From an uncultured Bacillota bacterium (GTDB lineage Bacteria > Bacillota > Clostridia > Tissierellales > Tissierellaceae), in NCBI GenBank assembly GCA_937951995.1, contig CALGAG010000121.1, forward strand, positions 1 through 19,360: a stretch of DNA of 19,360 bases. Direction: 5' to 3'. A program made the position numbers and the translations under genes. The notes under the pieces are model-generated. The model was not told where the DNA came from, did no database searches, and saw only the letters and a list, made by a program, of their open reading frames with translations. Below are positions 1 through 6,833 of this stretch, piece after piece; within the stretch, counting starts at the first letter, position 1; each line of letters opens with the position of its first letter.

Positions 1-312
1 AGGGTAGAAGCCCATTATAAAGAATGCACTTAGCACTCCAAGAACTCCTACGAATGTAAAGTTCTTGTTAATGGATTTGTAAGCTCCAACTGCTGCAAGT
101 TCGGTTCTACGGCCAATGGCAAATTCTGAAATCATGATGCTGATACCGATTATTAATGCGAATGCCAAATAAATAATTATGAATGCACTACCTCCGTTTT
201 CACCTGCAAGGTACGGAAATCTCCAAATGTTACCAAGTCCAACCGCTGAACCAGCCGCTGCCATGATGAATCCAATCCGGGATCCCCAATTTTCTCTTTG
301 TTTCTTTTCCAT
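1..312 (-). CDS. Sodium-dependent amino-acid symporter, NSS/SNF family (N-terminal part; runs off left edge)
   Basis: The first 104 codons are present and the gene continues beyond base 1. The product is a Na+-coupled transporter of the neurotransmitter:sodium symporter family (LeuT, MhsT, TnaT relatives), which import amino acids across the cytoplasmic membrane. The diagnostic signature of transmembrane helix 1 is visible around residues 7-33: ENWGSRIGFIMAAAGSAVGL followed by GNIWRFPYL, the unwound segment that binds substrate and sodium in this family. A second hydrophobic stretch (about residues 41-60) and the conserved EFAIGRR segment follow. The start at 312 is set by AAAGGAGGGA seven to eight bases upstream. 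The gene is transcribed alone from the promoter at 369-397. The substrate cannot be told from this fragment. Family assignment is secure. Confidence 0.93.
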   Translation of the reverse strand, partial: MEKKQRENWGSRIGFIMAAAGSAVGLGNIWRFPYLAGENGGSAFIIIYLAFALIIGISIMISEFAIGRRTELAAVGAYKSINKNFTFVGVLGVLSAFFIMGFYP

Positions 313-368
313 CAAATATTCCCTCCTTTAGTACTGTAATGATGCAATTATTTCACATCTTAATAAAT

Positions 369-397
369 ATAATAATACAAAAGAGTTTATTTGTCTA
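369..397 (-). promoter_or_regulatory. Sigma-A-type promoter of the NSS symporter gene
   Basis: On the minus strand, TAGACA (392-397) and TATTAT (369-374) are separated by exactly 17 bases in an AT-rich region. The predicted transcript would start about 50 bases before the symporter ATG at 312. The match is by eye to the housekeeping consensus. Nothing resembling a riboswitch was seen in the leader. Confidence 0.5.
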
Positions 398-454
398 GTT
401 GAATTTACAGATAATTGCGAAATATTAGTTAATTTCTTAACAATGTGAAGTTAA

Positions 455-481
455 GAGCATCTGCACCATGGACAGATGTTC
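455..481 (-). terminator. Weak hairpin after the acetyltransferase gene
   Basis: Immediately after the stop codon at 482, the minus strand reads GAACATCTG, a 9-base loop, then CAGATGCTC: a nine-pair stem with one mismatch. Only a poor U tract follows (CTCTTAACTT), so this is a weak intrinsic terminator or an mRNA 3'-end stem-loop for the operon read from 4695 to 482. Confidence 0.4.
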
Positions 482-1261
482 TTATAACAAGATTCTATTG
501 TATTCCATAACGGTATCAAATTGTGTGAAGCCTAGCTTTCTATACAGGCCACCAGCTTCCGGATTCTCATATTCCAGGTAGATTTTCTTGCCCTCTGAAT
601 GAAGAATTCTTATCACATGGCTCATCAACACTGTCCCAAAGCCCCTCCCTTGTTGATTTAATCTTGTGGCAACACCAACAATCAATGCAGAGGTCTCCTG
701 CTCAAAATCAGTTTGCACAACAGAAACCAGCCTATCCCCATCCCAGAGTCCGTACGCCCTTCCCCTACCGGTTCTCAGCTTTTCCTCCATTACTTCCTCT
801 GATGCGAAGGATTTGAATACCTCCAGATATACTTCCACCACTTTCTCCAGATCATCAGCTCCAAGCTGTCGTATACCCCTGGTCTTTCCTACTTCAGGCC
901 CTAATGGTATTTCAAGCCTACACAGGAAGGTAATTGGTTTTCCCCTCTCCAATAGACTGGCCCCTTCCAAGGCTTCTGTAGATGAGAAAGGACCAATGAG
1001 CTTTTTGAAGTCAAGTTTCTCCATAAACTTAGATAGTTCAGCCGTATCATAGTCTCCCCTGGCGTAGAACTTGATTGTTCCAGACAGCCTGTGAAAAAGG
1101 TAGCTGACGATTCTCCCTTCATCATTCCTCTGGATGTAGATGTCCCTGTATATTGGTTTTTTTGATAAAAGACCCAGAAGGTTGAAGTAGTTTTCAACGG
1201 TATGCTCCATAAGCTCGGGAATTATGGAGTCCCACCTGTCTTTTTCAAGCCTTTCAATCAT
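482..1261 (-). CDS. GNAT-family N-acetyltransferase (tandem GNAT fold)
   Basis: The 259-residue product is a probable cytoplasmic acetyl-CoA-dependent N-acetyltransferase. The C-terminal half (about residues 128-259) is a classical GNAT domain, with acetyl-CoA-binding motif A visible as QQGRGFGT (residues 203-210; Q/R-x-x-G-x-G) and the common C-terminal pattern LYRKLGF (239-245). The N-terminal half (1-120) looks like a degenerate second GNAT-like domain without a pyrophosphate loop, as in several two-domain GNATs. A longer reading frame begins at 1321, but it would overlap the preceding gene by 50 bases. I prefer the ATG at 1261 because AGGAGT lies eight bases upstream (1268-1274). It is the last gene of the operon with the DUF697, NYN and FAD genes, 10 bases after the preceding stop. 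The substrate is unknown. Confidence 0.85.
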   Translation of the reverse strand: MIERLEKDRWDSIIPELMEHTVENYFNLLGLLSKKPIYRDIYIQRNDEGRIVSYLFHRLSGTIKFYARGDYDTAELSKFMEKLDFKKLIGPFSSTEALEGASLLERGKPITFLCRLEIPLGPEVGKTRGIRQLGADDLEKVVEVYLEVFKSFASEEVMEEKLRTGRGRAYGLWDGDRLVSVVQTDFEQETSALIVGVATRLNQQGRGFGTVLMSHVIRILHSEGKKIYLEYENPEAGGLYRKLGFTQFDTVMEYNRILL

Positions 1262-1271
1262 ATGATCACTC

Positions 1272-2234
1272 CTAGAACCTAAAGGTGTTCTTAACGGTAT
1301 TTCTGGCTGCGTTTGTGGCACCCTTGCTGAAAGCCTTCAGAATTGTCACAGTATTGTCCTTGAGTACCGAACCGAGCATTGACAATGCTTCTATGGTGGC
1401 GATTCTCCTTAGGCTTTTTTTGTCTGGCTTTGTAAGAGCACTTAGGTATCTTTGGGCTATGCATCCCACCCTAAGGGTGAGCAGGGCGTTTACTGAGCCT
1501 TCCGTGATGGAATTAACTATTATATTGGTTACAGTAACAGCTCCCGGTACCAGGGTTGCCATCCCTCCTCCCAGGATGGAGGCCACCAAGGGTTCAATCT
1601 GCTCATCCAAAAGATCCAGGTCCTCAACTCCCCTTGCCATCAGGACAGTGGCTGCAACATTCCCGTACAGGGCTAACATCCTGTTCAATGATGGCCTTGT
1701 CTCATAGAGGGTTGCAAGCTCCCATACCATCTTGGTCAAGGCTCCCAGAACGAAGAATCCATCCAGCACTCCATTTTGGGAGATGGCTGTGGTCAAAAAC
1801 ACACCTGTTGCCTTGTCCTTTATTGAGGTCCTTGCCCTTTCATCCAGCACTCCATATGCCCTGACCACCTCATCCTTGAGGTCCTTTTCAGGGTCAAACC
1901 GGAAGTTCTCCCCCTTGAGATACTTGTTCCTTAACATGTTCTTTTGGGTCTGTTTCAGGTAATCCCTGAATTCCTGGGAATCCTCATCCTCAGGAATCTC
2001 CATACCCCTTTTGTACCTTAAGAATCCAACCAAGGGCATCATCAGCAGGGATGCAAACAAGACAAGAAGGACCACCAGAGTGGCCTTCCCCAGTATTGGA
2101 TTTATTGTATTCATGAAATTGACAATCTGGACCGTCTGATTGAAGATTATAATCAAGAGCAGGACAAGTAATCCAATTCCGATCTTTATACCCACTCTTG
2201 CAATACCTTTTAATAAATCCTGGTTATTATCCAT
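1272..2234 (-). CDS. DUF697/YcjF-like membrane protein
   Basis: This 320-residue protein starts with two strongly hydrophobic helices (about residues 14-36 and 50-71). A charged linker follows, then a DUF697-type region (about 140-260) with the characteristic segments QNGVLDGFFVLGAL, YETRPSLNRM and ARGVEDLD. DUF697 occurs in E. coli YcjF and, fused to GTPases, in Era-like proteins; its biochemical role is not established. The C-terminal part is amphipathic and Ser/Ala-rich, compatible with membrane association. The start at 2234 has GGGAGATAG upstream. Only 14 bases separate it from the NYN gene, so the two are almost certainly co-transcribed. Family membership is recognised from sequence features; function is unknown. 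Confidence 0.78.
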   Translation of the reverse strand: MDNNQDLLKGIARVGIKIGIGLLVLLLIIIFNQTVQIVNFMNTINPILGKATLVVLLVLFASLLMMPLVGFLRYKRGMEIPEDEDSQEFRDYLKQTQKNMLRNKYLKGENFRFDPEKDLKDEVVRAYGVLDERARTSIKDKATGVFLTTAISQNGVLDGFFVLGALTKMVWELATLYETRPSLNRMLALYGNVAATVLMARGVEDLDLLDEQIEPLVASILGGGMATLVPGAVTVTNIIVNSITEGSVNALLTLRVGCIAQRYLSALTKPDKKSLRRIATIEALSMLGSVLKDNTVTILKAFSKGATNAARNTVKNTFRF

Positions 2235-2248
2235 GGTCTATCTCCCGT

Positions 2249-3106
2249 TTAGGTTTTCTTTCTCTTCTTGTAGCTTCTCTTCCGATTCTGCTGATTTGAG
2301 CTGGATTTGTTTTCTTCGCTTTCACCCTTCAGGGCTACCCACATTGCCGTACCGCCTTCCTTGTCGGTTTCAATCTCAAGAAAGTCCATTTTCTTGAGGA
2401 ACTTGGAAAGTTTTGTATCCCCGTAGTTCCTAACATCAAAATCAGAGTATCTCTTTGCCAGCCTGTTGCCTATCTCACCCATGTTCATTCTCTGGTCCTT
2501 GCCGTCAGCTTCATTGAGCATCTTCTTGATGGCAAGTTTAATAACATTTATATCCGTCATTCCCTTTTCGGTATCATCATAGGAACCATTCTGGTCCTTC
2601 TTCTTTTGCTGGCCATTTACCTTCTTGGCAGCATTTTCCCCCTCATCCTGAATACCCATTGTCTGCTTCTCTGATTCAGCCAGGACATCAAGGTACTTGA
2701 AAATGTTACATGAGGATATGAATGGCTTGGGGGTTTTTCTTTCCCCCATTCCAATAACCATCATACCAGACTCCCTGAGTCTTGATGATAGCTTGGTGAA
2801 GTCGCTGTCGCTGGACACTATGCAGTATCCATCGACATTGCCGGAATAAAGGATATCCATTGCATCTATTATCATTGCCGCATCTGTTGCGTTTTTTCCT
2901 ACAGTGTAGCTATACTGCTGAACCGGTGTGACTGAATTCTCCAGCAGAACCTCCTTCCAAGCAACTGTGTTTGGCTTGGTCCAGTCACCGTATATCCTCT
3001 TGTAGGTGGCTATGCCGTAGTTGGCTGTTTCGTCAAGAATATACTTGATGTACTTTGATGATACGTTGTCAGCATCAATTAAAACTGCAAATCTTTTCTC
3101 ATCCAT
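2249..3106 (-). CDS. NYN/LabA-like PIN-domain nuclease with C-terminal OST-HTH (LOTUS) domain
   Basis: The 285-residue protein has a NYN (LabA-like PIN) domain at about residues 5-142. The expected metal-binding acidic residues are visible: D11 and D13 in LIDADN, D75 and D81 in NATDAAMIIDAMD, and D100/D102 in SSDSDF. A low-complexity Lys/Gln-rich linker (about 150-180) leads to an OST-HTH/LOTUS-like RNA-binding domain (about 186-260), and the tail is strongly basic (KRSYKKRKKT). This architecture is widespread in bacteria and is thought to act on RNA; I infer an endoribonuclease or RNA-binding role. The start at 3106 follows the previous gene's stop by two bases, with GAGGAGATTT upstream, implying translational coupling to the flavoprotein gene. 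No catalytic residue appears to be missing. Confidence 0.9.
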   Translation of the reverse strand: MDEKRFAVLIDADNVSSKYIKYILDETANYGIATYKRIYGDWTKPNTVAWKEVLLENSVTPVQQYSYTVGKNATDAAMIIDAMDILYSGNVDGYCIVSSDSDFTKLSSRLRESGMMVIGMGERKTPKPFISSCNIFKYLDVLAESEKQTMGIQDEGENAAKKVNGQQKKKDQNGSYDDTEKGMTDINVIKLAIKKMLNEADGKDQRMNMGEIGNRLAKRYSDFDVRNYGDTKLSKFLKKMDFLEIETDKEGGTAMWVALKGESEENKSSSNQQNRKRSYKKRKKT

Positions 3107-3108
3107 TG

Positions 3109-4695
3109 TTAAATCTCCTCTTCCTCTCCAATAGCCTCAGCTATTCTTATCCCGTCAACTGCCGCCGATATTATCCCTCCTGCATAACCTGCCCCTTCTC
3201 CAGTTGGATATATCCCTGAAATATTTGATTGGTATTCCTGATTTCTAAGTATCCTTACAGGAGATGAACTCCTGCTTTCAATCCCAGTAAGGATTGCATC
3301 AGGGTCTGAAAAGCCCTTGAGTTTTTTGTCGAATTCCACTATTGCAAGTTTCAGGGTGTCAGTTACAAAACCAGGCAGACAATGTCTCAGGTCTGTCATT
3401 CTCACTCCCGGCCTGTAGCTAGGATTTATCCTTCCAATATCCTTTGACTCCCTGTCAGCCAGAAAATCCCCAACCCTTTGGGCAGGAGCCCTGTAGTCTC
3501 CCCCTCCTTGGAGGAAGGCCCTCTCTTCCCAATGCCTTTGGAAGAACATGCCTGCCAGGGGGTGGTCATCTCCGAAGTCCTCCGGTCCAACATTTACCAG
3601 GAGGGCTGCATTTGCATTCTCCTTGTTTCTGGCATGCTCACTCATGCCGTTGGTCACCAGCATCCCCCTTTCCGATGCTGCAGCGACCACAGTGCCTCCT
3701 GGACACATGCAGAAGGTGTAGGCCGACCGGCCGTTTTCAAAATGTCCAGCCAGCTTGTAATCCGCTGCTCCCAGCCTTGGATGCCCATGGCTTTCCCCGT
3801 ATTGGGAAATATCCACAAGGACTTGGGGATGTTCAATTCGTACTCCCATGGAAAAGCTTTTCTGCTGTATATGAAATTCATTTTCATACAGCATCTGGAA
3901 GGTATCTCTGGCGCTGTGCCCAAGTGCAAGAACAACCCTTTCAGTCTGGAGCCTTTCACCCTGGTTTATTACAACAGCCTTGACCTTGCCATCCTCAATC
4001 TCAAAACCCGTTACCTTGGACTCAAACCTTACCTCTCCGCCCAGGGAAATAATCCTCTTCCTTATATTTATGACGACTCTTCTAAGTATATCTGTTCCAA
4101 TGTGTGGCTTGTTAACATAGAGTATATCCTCTGGTGCACCTGCCTCTACAAAGTATTCCAATACCTTTCTTGATCTGGGGTCATTTGTCATGGTTGTAAG
4201 CTTGCCATCAGAGAAGGTTCCTGCTCCCCCTTCACCAAATTGGACATTTGATTCGGTATTGAGCCTTCCGGTTTCCCAAAACTCCCTTACATCCTTTACC
4301 CTTTCCTCAATCCTCTTGCCTCTTTCAAGAAGAATAGGATTGAAGCCCATCTCAGAAAGCACTAGGCCTGCAAAAAGTCCTGCTGGTCCTGTTCCCACTA
4401 TCACAGGCCTGGACCCCTTGATGGAGGTTTTTTTCTCATATTCCCTGTTCTCCACACTTGCCAGGGATACACCCTTTTTACCGAATTTCTTCAATATGGC
4501 CTTATCATTGGCCGTTTTAAAATCCACTGTATATACAAATGAAATATTGCTCTTCCTTCTTGCATCAACTGATTTTTTCCAGATGCGCCAAGCTTTTACT
4601 TCGGTTTCACTTATCCTCAATTTTTTTGATATTTCAGAAGGTATGGACCCTTCCTCCTGATCCAGCCCCAATCTTATTCCACTTATTCTAAGCAT
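3109..4695 (-). CDS. FAD-dependent dehydrogenase, COG2509 family
   Basis: This 528-residue cytoplasmic flavoprotein has an N-terminal region of about 95 residues (MLRISGIRLGLD at the start) typical of COG2509 proteins. A Rossmann FAD-binding motif follows, VIVGTGPAGLFAG (98-110), with the acidic end of strand 2 in LLERG. The family hallmark FGEGGAGTFSDGKL lies around 153-166, and the C-terminal FAD-contacting segment GIYPTGEGAGYAGGI is near residues 491-505. These proteins are uncharacterised FAD-dependent oxidoreductases; the electron donor and substrate are unknown. The length is normal. The start at 4695 has GAGAGGAT upstream. It is the first gene of a four-gene operon, and its stop lies two bases before the NYN gene. 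The large open frame on the opposite strand is a coding shadow. Confidence 0.88.
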   Translation of the reverse strand: MLRISGIRLGLDQEEGSIPSEISKKLRISETEVKAWRIWKKSVDARRKSNISFVYTVDFKTANDKAILKKFGKKGVSLASVENREYEKKTSIKGSRPVIVGTGPAGLFAGLVLSEMGFNPILLERGKRIEERVKDVREFWETGRLNTESNVQFGEGGAGTFSDGKLTTMTNDPRSRKVLEYFVEAGAPEDILYVNKPHIGTDILRRVVINIRKRIISLGGEVRFESKVTGFEIEDGKVKAVVINQGERLQTERVVLALGHSARDTFQMLYENEFHIQQKSFSMGVRIEHPQVLVDISQYGESHGHPRLGAADYKLAGHFENGRSAYTFCMCPGGTVVAAASERGMLVTNGMSEHARNKENANAALLVNVGPEDFGDDHPLAGMFFQRHWEERAFLQGGGDYRAPAQRVGDFLADRESKDIGRINPSYRPGVRMTDLRHCLPGFVTDTLKLAIVEFDKKLKGFSDPDAILTGIESRSSSPVRILRNQEYQSNISGIYPTGEGAGYAGGIISAAVDGIRIAEAIGEEEEI

Positions 4696-4760
4696 CTGAT
4701 CCTATCCTCTCATTTCACCTATCTCTTTTGTTCCATTTTACAGCATGAATTGCCTTAAGT

Positions 4761-4778
4761 CCATAAAAAGCCGCAAAT
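4761..4778. repeat. Short direct repeat, copy 1
   Basis: The plus-strand string CCATAAAAAGCCGCAAAT recurs at 6160-6176 with a single-base difference (one G absent). Both copies lie 5' of a minus-strand gene: this one before the FAD dehydrogenase, the other before the CNNM/CorC gene. Function is unknown. It could be a regulatory element or a terminator remnant. Confidence 0.4.
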
Positions 4779-4808
4779 GAAAAGGACGCAACCAAGATAG
4801 ATTGCGTC
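4779..4808 (-). terminator. Probable intrinsic terminator after the CNNM/CorC gene
   Basis: The minus strand carries GACGCAA, a 10-base loop and TTGCGTC, followed by CTTTTCATTT. The stem is 7 perfect pairs and the U tract is interrupted, so strength is moderate to weak. It begins eight bases after the stop of the broken CNNM/CorC gene at 4816 and separates it from the four-gene operon starting at 4695. Confidence 0.5.
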
Positions 4809-4815
4809 TCTGATA

Positions 4816-6131
4816 TCACGTGCTATGGATTAGAACCTTCGTTATTCTCTTGTCCTCAATTTCCTGAATCTTGAACAGAACCTGGTCCACCATTATTTCT
4901 GGAGTCTCCTGGTCATCGGGTATGTAGCCAAGCTGGTGGATCAGGAAGCCAGCAAGGGTATCATAGTCCTCGCTTTCCTCATCCAGCTCCAGCCCCGTTC
5001 TGCTGTTCAATTCCTTTATGGATACTGAACCCCTTGCCAAATACAGGTTATCATCCAGTTTTTTAACATCCGGGTCATCCAGGTCAAATTCGTCATCAAT
5101 ATCTCCAACTATTTCCTCAATCAGGTCCTCCATGGTTACAAGCCCTGAAAAGCCCCCATACTCATCAATCAGTATGGCCATGTGCTTTCTGGTTGATTTG
5201 AGCTCCATGAAGAGGTCATTGATGTTCTTTCTCTCAGGTACAAAATATGCAGGTCTCAGAATATCCATTATATCAATATTGCCAAAGCCTTTCCTGTATG
5301 CCTCCAAAAGATAGTCCTTCAGGTACAGAATTCCGATTATATTGTCAACATCCTCCCTATAGACCGGAACCCTAGAATGCTTGAGCCTTAAGAACTCCTC
5401 CATATACTCCTCTGGAGGATCGTCTATGTCTATTGCAAAGACCTCAGTCCTTGCTGTCATTATTTCCTCTGCAAGCTTGTCGTCAAACTTGATCACACTT
5501 CGGATCATCTCACGTTCAACCGGATTTATAAACCCCTGCTCATGCCCAACCTCCACCATAGATCCAATTTCCTCCAGGGTTACCTTGGCTTCAACACCCT
5601 CCTGGCTTATACCGATTATTCTCATCACTGTATTGGTAGAGATTGAAAGAAAGGTTACAAAGGGATGCATTATCTTAGCGACAAGGTTGATGGGTTTAAC
5701 AGCAAGCATGGCAAACTTTTCTGCATATCTCAATGCGATTCTCTTTGGTACTAGCTCTCCAAACACCAGCATAACATAGGATAGAATCAGGGTTATTCCT
5801 ATAAAGGCAAGGTCCTGTCCAAGGGGATCCCCATCCGGTCCAGTGCATCACCCAGTCTGGCGGATATGCTGACTGCAGCTGATGCCGATGAAAAGAATCC
5901 GGCAAAGGTTATTCCCACCTGGATAGTGGATAGGAATCTGGAAGGCTCCTTCAGTATGTTAACCAGCATTTTTGCTTTTTTGTCTCCCTTATCAGCCTTG
6001 GAGGACAGCTTTATCCTGTCCACTGATACCATTGCCATTTCAGACGCAGCAAAAAAAGCATTAACCAGGGTTAACACCAAAATAAGAATCAGCTTTCCAG
6101 TCAAGCTACCATCACTTCCCAATTGAATCAT
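4816..6131 (-). pseudogene. CNNM/CorC (HlyC) family membrane protein with CBS domains, frameshifted
   Basis: One gene is split into two reading frames. The first (6131 to 5799) begins with AAGGGAG eight bases before its ATG and encodes the start of a DUF21/CNNM transmembrane domain (LILILVLTLVNAFFAASEM, then FLSTIQVGITFAGFF). It meets a stop at 5799. The rest, in the next frame, continues with DLAFIGITLILSYVMLVFGE, the family motif GELVPKRIALRYAE, a CBS pair (about 5490-5100) and a C-terminal CorC_HlyC domain ending at 4816. Restoring one base within GGGGATCCCC (5823-5832) rejoins the frames as IPLGQDLAFIG, giving a normal-length protein of about 438 residues. The family includes Mg2+/Co2+ efflux-related and metal-homeostasis proteins. 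The ATG at 5772 lacks a ribosome binding site and would give a protein without most of the membrane domain. A sequencing or assembly error is a real alternative. Confidence 0.85.
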
Positions 6132-6159
6132 CTCCCTTTATATTCTAGGAATTTCATAC

Positions 6160-6176
6160 CCATAAAAACCGCAAAT
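6160..6176. repeat. Short direct repeat, copy 2
   Basis: CCATAAAAACCGCAAAT on the plus strand matches 4761-4778 except for one missing G. On the minus strand this copy reads ATTTGCGGTTTTTATGG and sits about 30 bases before the CNNM/CorC start. It also overlaps a small hairpin (GCAAAT, loop, ATTTGC, then GGTTTTTA) that could act as a second weak terminator behind the one at 6198-6229. Confidence 0.4.
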
Positions 6177-6197
6177 AAGCAATTTGCTGCCCAAATC

Positions 6198-6229
6198 AAA
6201 AACATGCCGGATCTTACCGGCATGTTTTT
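6198..6229 (-). terminator. Strong intrinsic terminator after the ferritin-like gene
   Basis: A perfect inverted repeat: AAAAACATGCCGG, loop ATCTTA, CCGGCATGTTTTT. The GC-rich core of the stem followed by five U residues makes a convincing Rho-independent terminator for the minus-strand ferritin-like gene, whose stop lies about 40 bases upstream. Its symmetry means it could also stop plus-strand transcription, but no plus-strand gene reads into it. Confidence 0.85.
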
Positions 6230-6270
6230 ATTGATAGCTATAAAACTCCATCCGTATGCTTTGCCAAATC

Positions 6271-6744
6271 CTATAGACCCAATGACCTAAGCGGACCAAA
6301 GTTCATTCTTTCCCTTACCTGTTGAAGGTGCTTCTTCTCTTCCATAAGTATGACCTTCATTTCCTTGTTTGCTATGTCAGGATACATCTCCATCATCTGA
6401 TGTACGAACAGTATGCCGTCCTTCTCCATTCTTTCTGCCAACTCCAATGAATCTCCAAACTTCTTATTTTTGTCGAATTCATGCTTTGCATTGATGTTCT
6501 CATCAATCAGTGACTTGGTGTACTCAATCTCCTCTTCTGAAAACTCTCTGGCCATTTCACCTCCGTGTTTTTCCAGAAGCTTGGCATACATCTTATTGTG
6601 CTTGTCCTCTTCCAGTGACAATCTCTCGAATAGGGCCTTGGATTTTTCATCTGGTGCATTCTTTGCCATCTCAGCGTAATACTTTGATACTTCCTCTTCC
6701 ATCTTAACAAAGGTTGATAATATTTGCTTACCATCAAAATTCAT
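6271..6744 (-). CDS. Ferritin-like diiron protein (rubrerythrin-type four-helix bundle)
   Basis: The 157-residue, almost entirely helical cytoplasmic protein carries the diiron ligand pattern of the ferritin-like superfamily. An early glutamate cluster (MEEEVSKYYAEM, 15-26) is followed by E46-x-x-H49 in LEEDKHNKMY, then glutamates around 101-107 (ELAERMEK), and E136-x-x-H139 in LMEEKKHL. This matches the short rubrerythrin-like COG1633 group. There is no C-terminal rubredoxin domain (no CxxC pairs), so it is not a full rubrerythrin. A role in iron handling or peroxide defence is inferred from the family; the substrate is not shown. The start at 6744 has GGAAAGGAGTG upstream. It has its own promoter (6782-6810) and a strong terminator, so it is probably monocistronic. 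Confidence 0.85.
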   Translation of the reverse strand: MNFDGKQILSTFVKMEEEVSKYYAEMAKNAPDEKSKALFERLSLEEDKHNKMYAKLLEKHGGEMAREFSEEEIEYTKSLIDENINAKHEFDKNKKFGDSLELAERMEKDGILFVHQMMEMYPDIANKEMKVILMEEKKHLQQVRERMNFGPLRSLGL

Positions 6745-6781
6745 TCAAGTCACTCCTTTCCCTTATTAACTCCCTAAATTA

Positions 6782-6810
6782 ATAATACTCCTGAATAACT
6801 GAATTTACAA
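6782..6810 (-). promoter_or_regulatory. Sigma-A-type promoter of the ferritin-like gene
   Basis: On the minus strand, TTGTAA (6805-6810), 17 bases, then TATTAT (6782-6787), about 38 bases before the ATG at 6744. The -35 overlaps the hairpin at 6807-6822. I see no clear PerR or Fur box beside it. Confidence 0.5.
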
Positions 6811-6829
6811 GTCTTTACTTGTTTTTTTT
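6807..6829 (+). terminator. Plus-strand hairpin with a U8 tract, opposing the DUF2254 gene
   Basis: On the plus strand ACAAGT, loop CTTT, ACTTGT is followed by an uninterrupted T tract (6822-6829). The stem is short and AT-rich, so it is weak. It points the opposite way from the flanking minus-strand genes and would end an antisense transcript just after the DUF2254 stop. In the minus direction the hairpin is preceded by As and has no U tract, so DUF2254 transcripts may read through into the ferritin-like gene. Confidence 0.35.
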
Positions 6830-6833
6830 GACA

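Noticed and set aside
1262..1321. Longer N-terminus for the acetyltransferase
   Set aside because: It would overlap the preceding coding region by 50 bases, while the ATG at 1261 has a well-placed AGGAGT.
1285..1707. Plus-strand frames opposite the DUF697 gene and, at 666-1052, opposite the acetyltransferase
   Set aside because: Both are antisense shadows; the minus-strand frames have family motifs and ribosome binding sites.
3478..4173. Long plus-strand open frame opposite the FAD dehydrogenase gene (and a shorter one at 3444-3983)
   Set aside because: It lies wholly antisense to a well-recognised gene, has no ribosome binding site, and its translation is Cys/Pro/His-rich without domain features. 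It is a shadow of codon bias.
5772..5772. ATG at 5772 as a genuine start for a shorter CorC-like protein
   Set aside because: No ribosome binding site precedes it, and the missing N-terminal membrane part is present in the adjacent frame, so frameshift is the simpler explanation.
5815..5840. Programmed -1 ribosomal frameshifting in the CNNM/CorC gene
   Set aside because: The codons ATC CCC TTG do not form a slippery X XXY YYZ heptamer, no downstream stimulatory stem is apparent, and this family is not known to use frameshifting.
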